A stretch of 64,000 bases of DNA from Parastagonospora avenae f. sp. tritici 18332-5 (lineage: Eukaryota; Ascomycota; Dothideomycetes; Pleosporales; Phaeosphaeriaceae): NCBI GenBank assembly GCA_022559985.1, contig JAFJTR010000004.1:1-64000 (forward strand). The letters run 5' to 3'. The notes under the pieces are model-generated. The model did not search any database. It was not told the DNA's origin and saw nothing but the letters and a program-made list of their open reading frames with translations. The position numbers were made by a program, and so were the translations under genes. Every line of letters begins with the position of its first letter. Within the stretch, counting starts at the first letter, position 1. Positions 63,941 through 64,000 of the stretch are shown one piece after another.

Positions 63941-64000
63941 ATCACCAGGAGGGATCAGATAAACCACCTCTGTATATGGCCACCGACGAGCCCATTGAGA
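63941..64000. other. window edge
   Basis: The last 60 bases follow the final stop of the broken family copy and hold nothing recognisable. Confidence 0.3.

Noticed and set aside
1..64000. Classical RIP (repeat-induced point mutation) throughout the window
   Set aside because: Some stops fit CpA-to-TpA, but others (CGA to TGA, TGG to TGA) do not prefer that context. The broken genes are not obviously AT-rich. I could not compute RIP indices here.
1..64000. CRISPR arrays, bacterial operons or ribosome binding sites
   Set aside because: No regularly spaced direct repeats; introns, gene spacing and promoters are eukaryotic.

Overview
The window looks like a chromosomal stretch of a filamentous ascomycete (Pezizomycotina), most likely a dothideomycete. 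The genes carry short spliceosomal introns of about 45-190 bp with GT-AG ends and CTAAC/CTGAC-like branch sites. Recognisable fungal proteins include ribosomal protein uL22 (L17), fibrillarin, a long-form tRNase Z, Atg27, an Arl3-type GTPase, a Pba4-like proteasome chaperone, a GH128 (Asl1-like) glucanase and a family 28 sterol-glucosyltransferase-like protein. Several gene families typical of dothideomycetes are also present: LPxELR 'F-box-like/2EXR' proteins, BTB-like proteins and fungal STAND N-terminal domains. The species cannot be named from the sequence alone. Exon structures below were built by hand. Each intact multi-exon gene closes in frame over all exons.

Layout. 0.4-1.2 kb holds a broken MFS transporter. 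1.4-1.95 kb carries two repeat segments that recur inverted at 31.6 and 32.8 kb. 2.6-6.5 kb holds two intact members of a KR-rich/BTB-like paralogue family, with broken members at 15.7-17.5 and 57.1-59.5 kb. 6.7-10.4 kb is a glycosyltransferase with a C-terminal tail of UIM-like helices. A coiled-coil protein, a secreted amidase and a GPI-type GH128 enzyme follow. 19.7-22.1 kb is a divergent ribosome-biogenesis pair, RPL17 and fibrillarin, sharing a 382-bp promoter. 22.6-25.9 kb has a small secreted protein, a multi-pass membrane protein with one in-frame stop, and a short-chain dehydrogenase. 26.2-29.7 kb is tRNase Z, apparently with mitochondrial and nucleo-cytosolic start options.

29.7-33.4 kb is a gene-poor repeat island. 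Then come an LPxELR-type protein, Atg27, a strongly supported 46-residue gene with a 5'UTR intron, and a divergent pair of a Pba4-like chaperone and a carnosine-N-methyltransferase-like enzyme. A 2.0-kb degenerate pogo/Fot-type DNA transposon with visible terminal inverted repeats lies 39 bp after the latter. 46.5-53.2 kb carries a secreted sialidase/arabinanase-fold protein, Arl3, a Ser/Pro/Lys-rich protein and a five-exon STAND-N/ubiquitin-like/zinc-ribbon protein that lacks any NTPase domain. 53.9-55.7 kb is a convergent pair of alpha/beta hydrolases, one of them broken. The last 4 kb holds three LPxELR-type genes, two of them broken.

The most notable feature of the window is the contrast between perfectly intact housekeeping genes and several accessory genes whose reading frames are almost whole but are cut by one or two in-frame stops. 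Most of these stops are reachable by a C-to-T change. I did not find a convincing new multi-gene system. The best candidates for undescribed biology are the BTB-like paralogue family, the NTPase-less STAND-N/UBL/zinc protein, the 46-residue gene and the inverted repeat pair.
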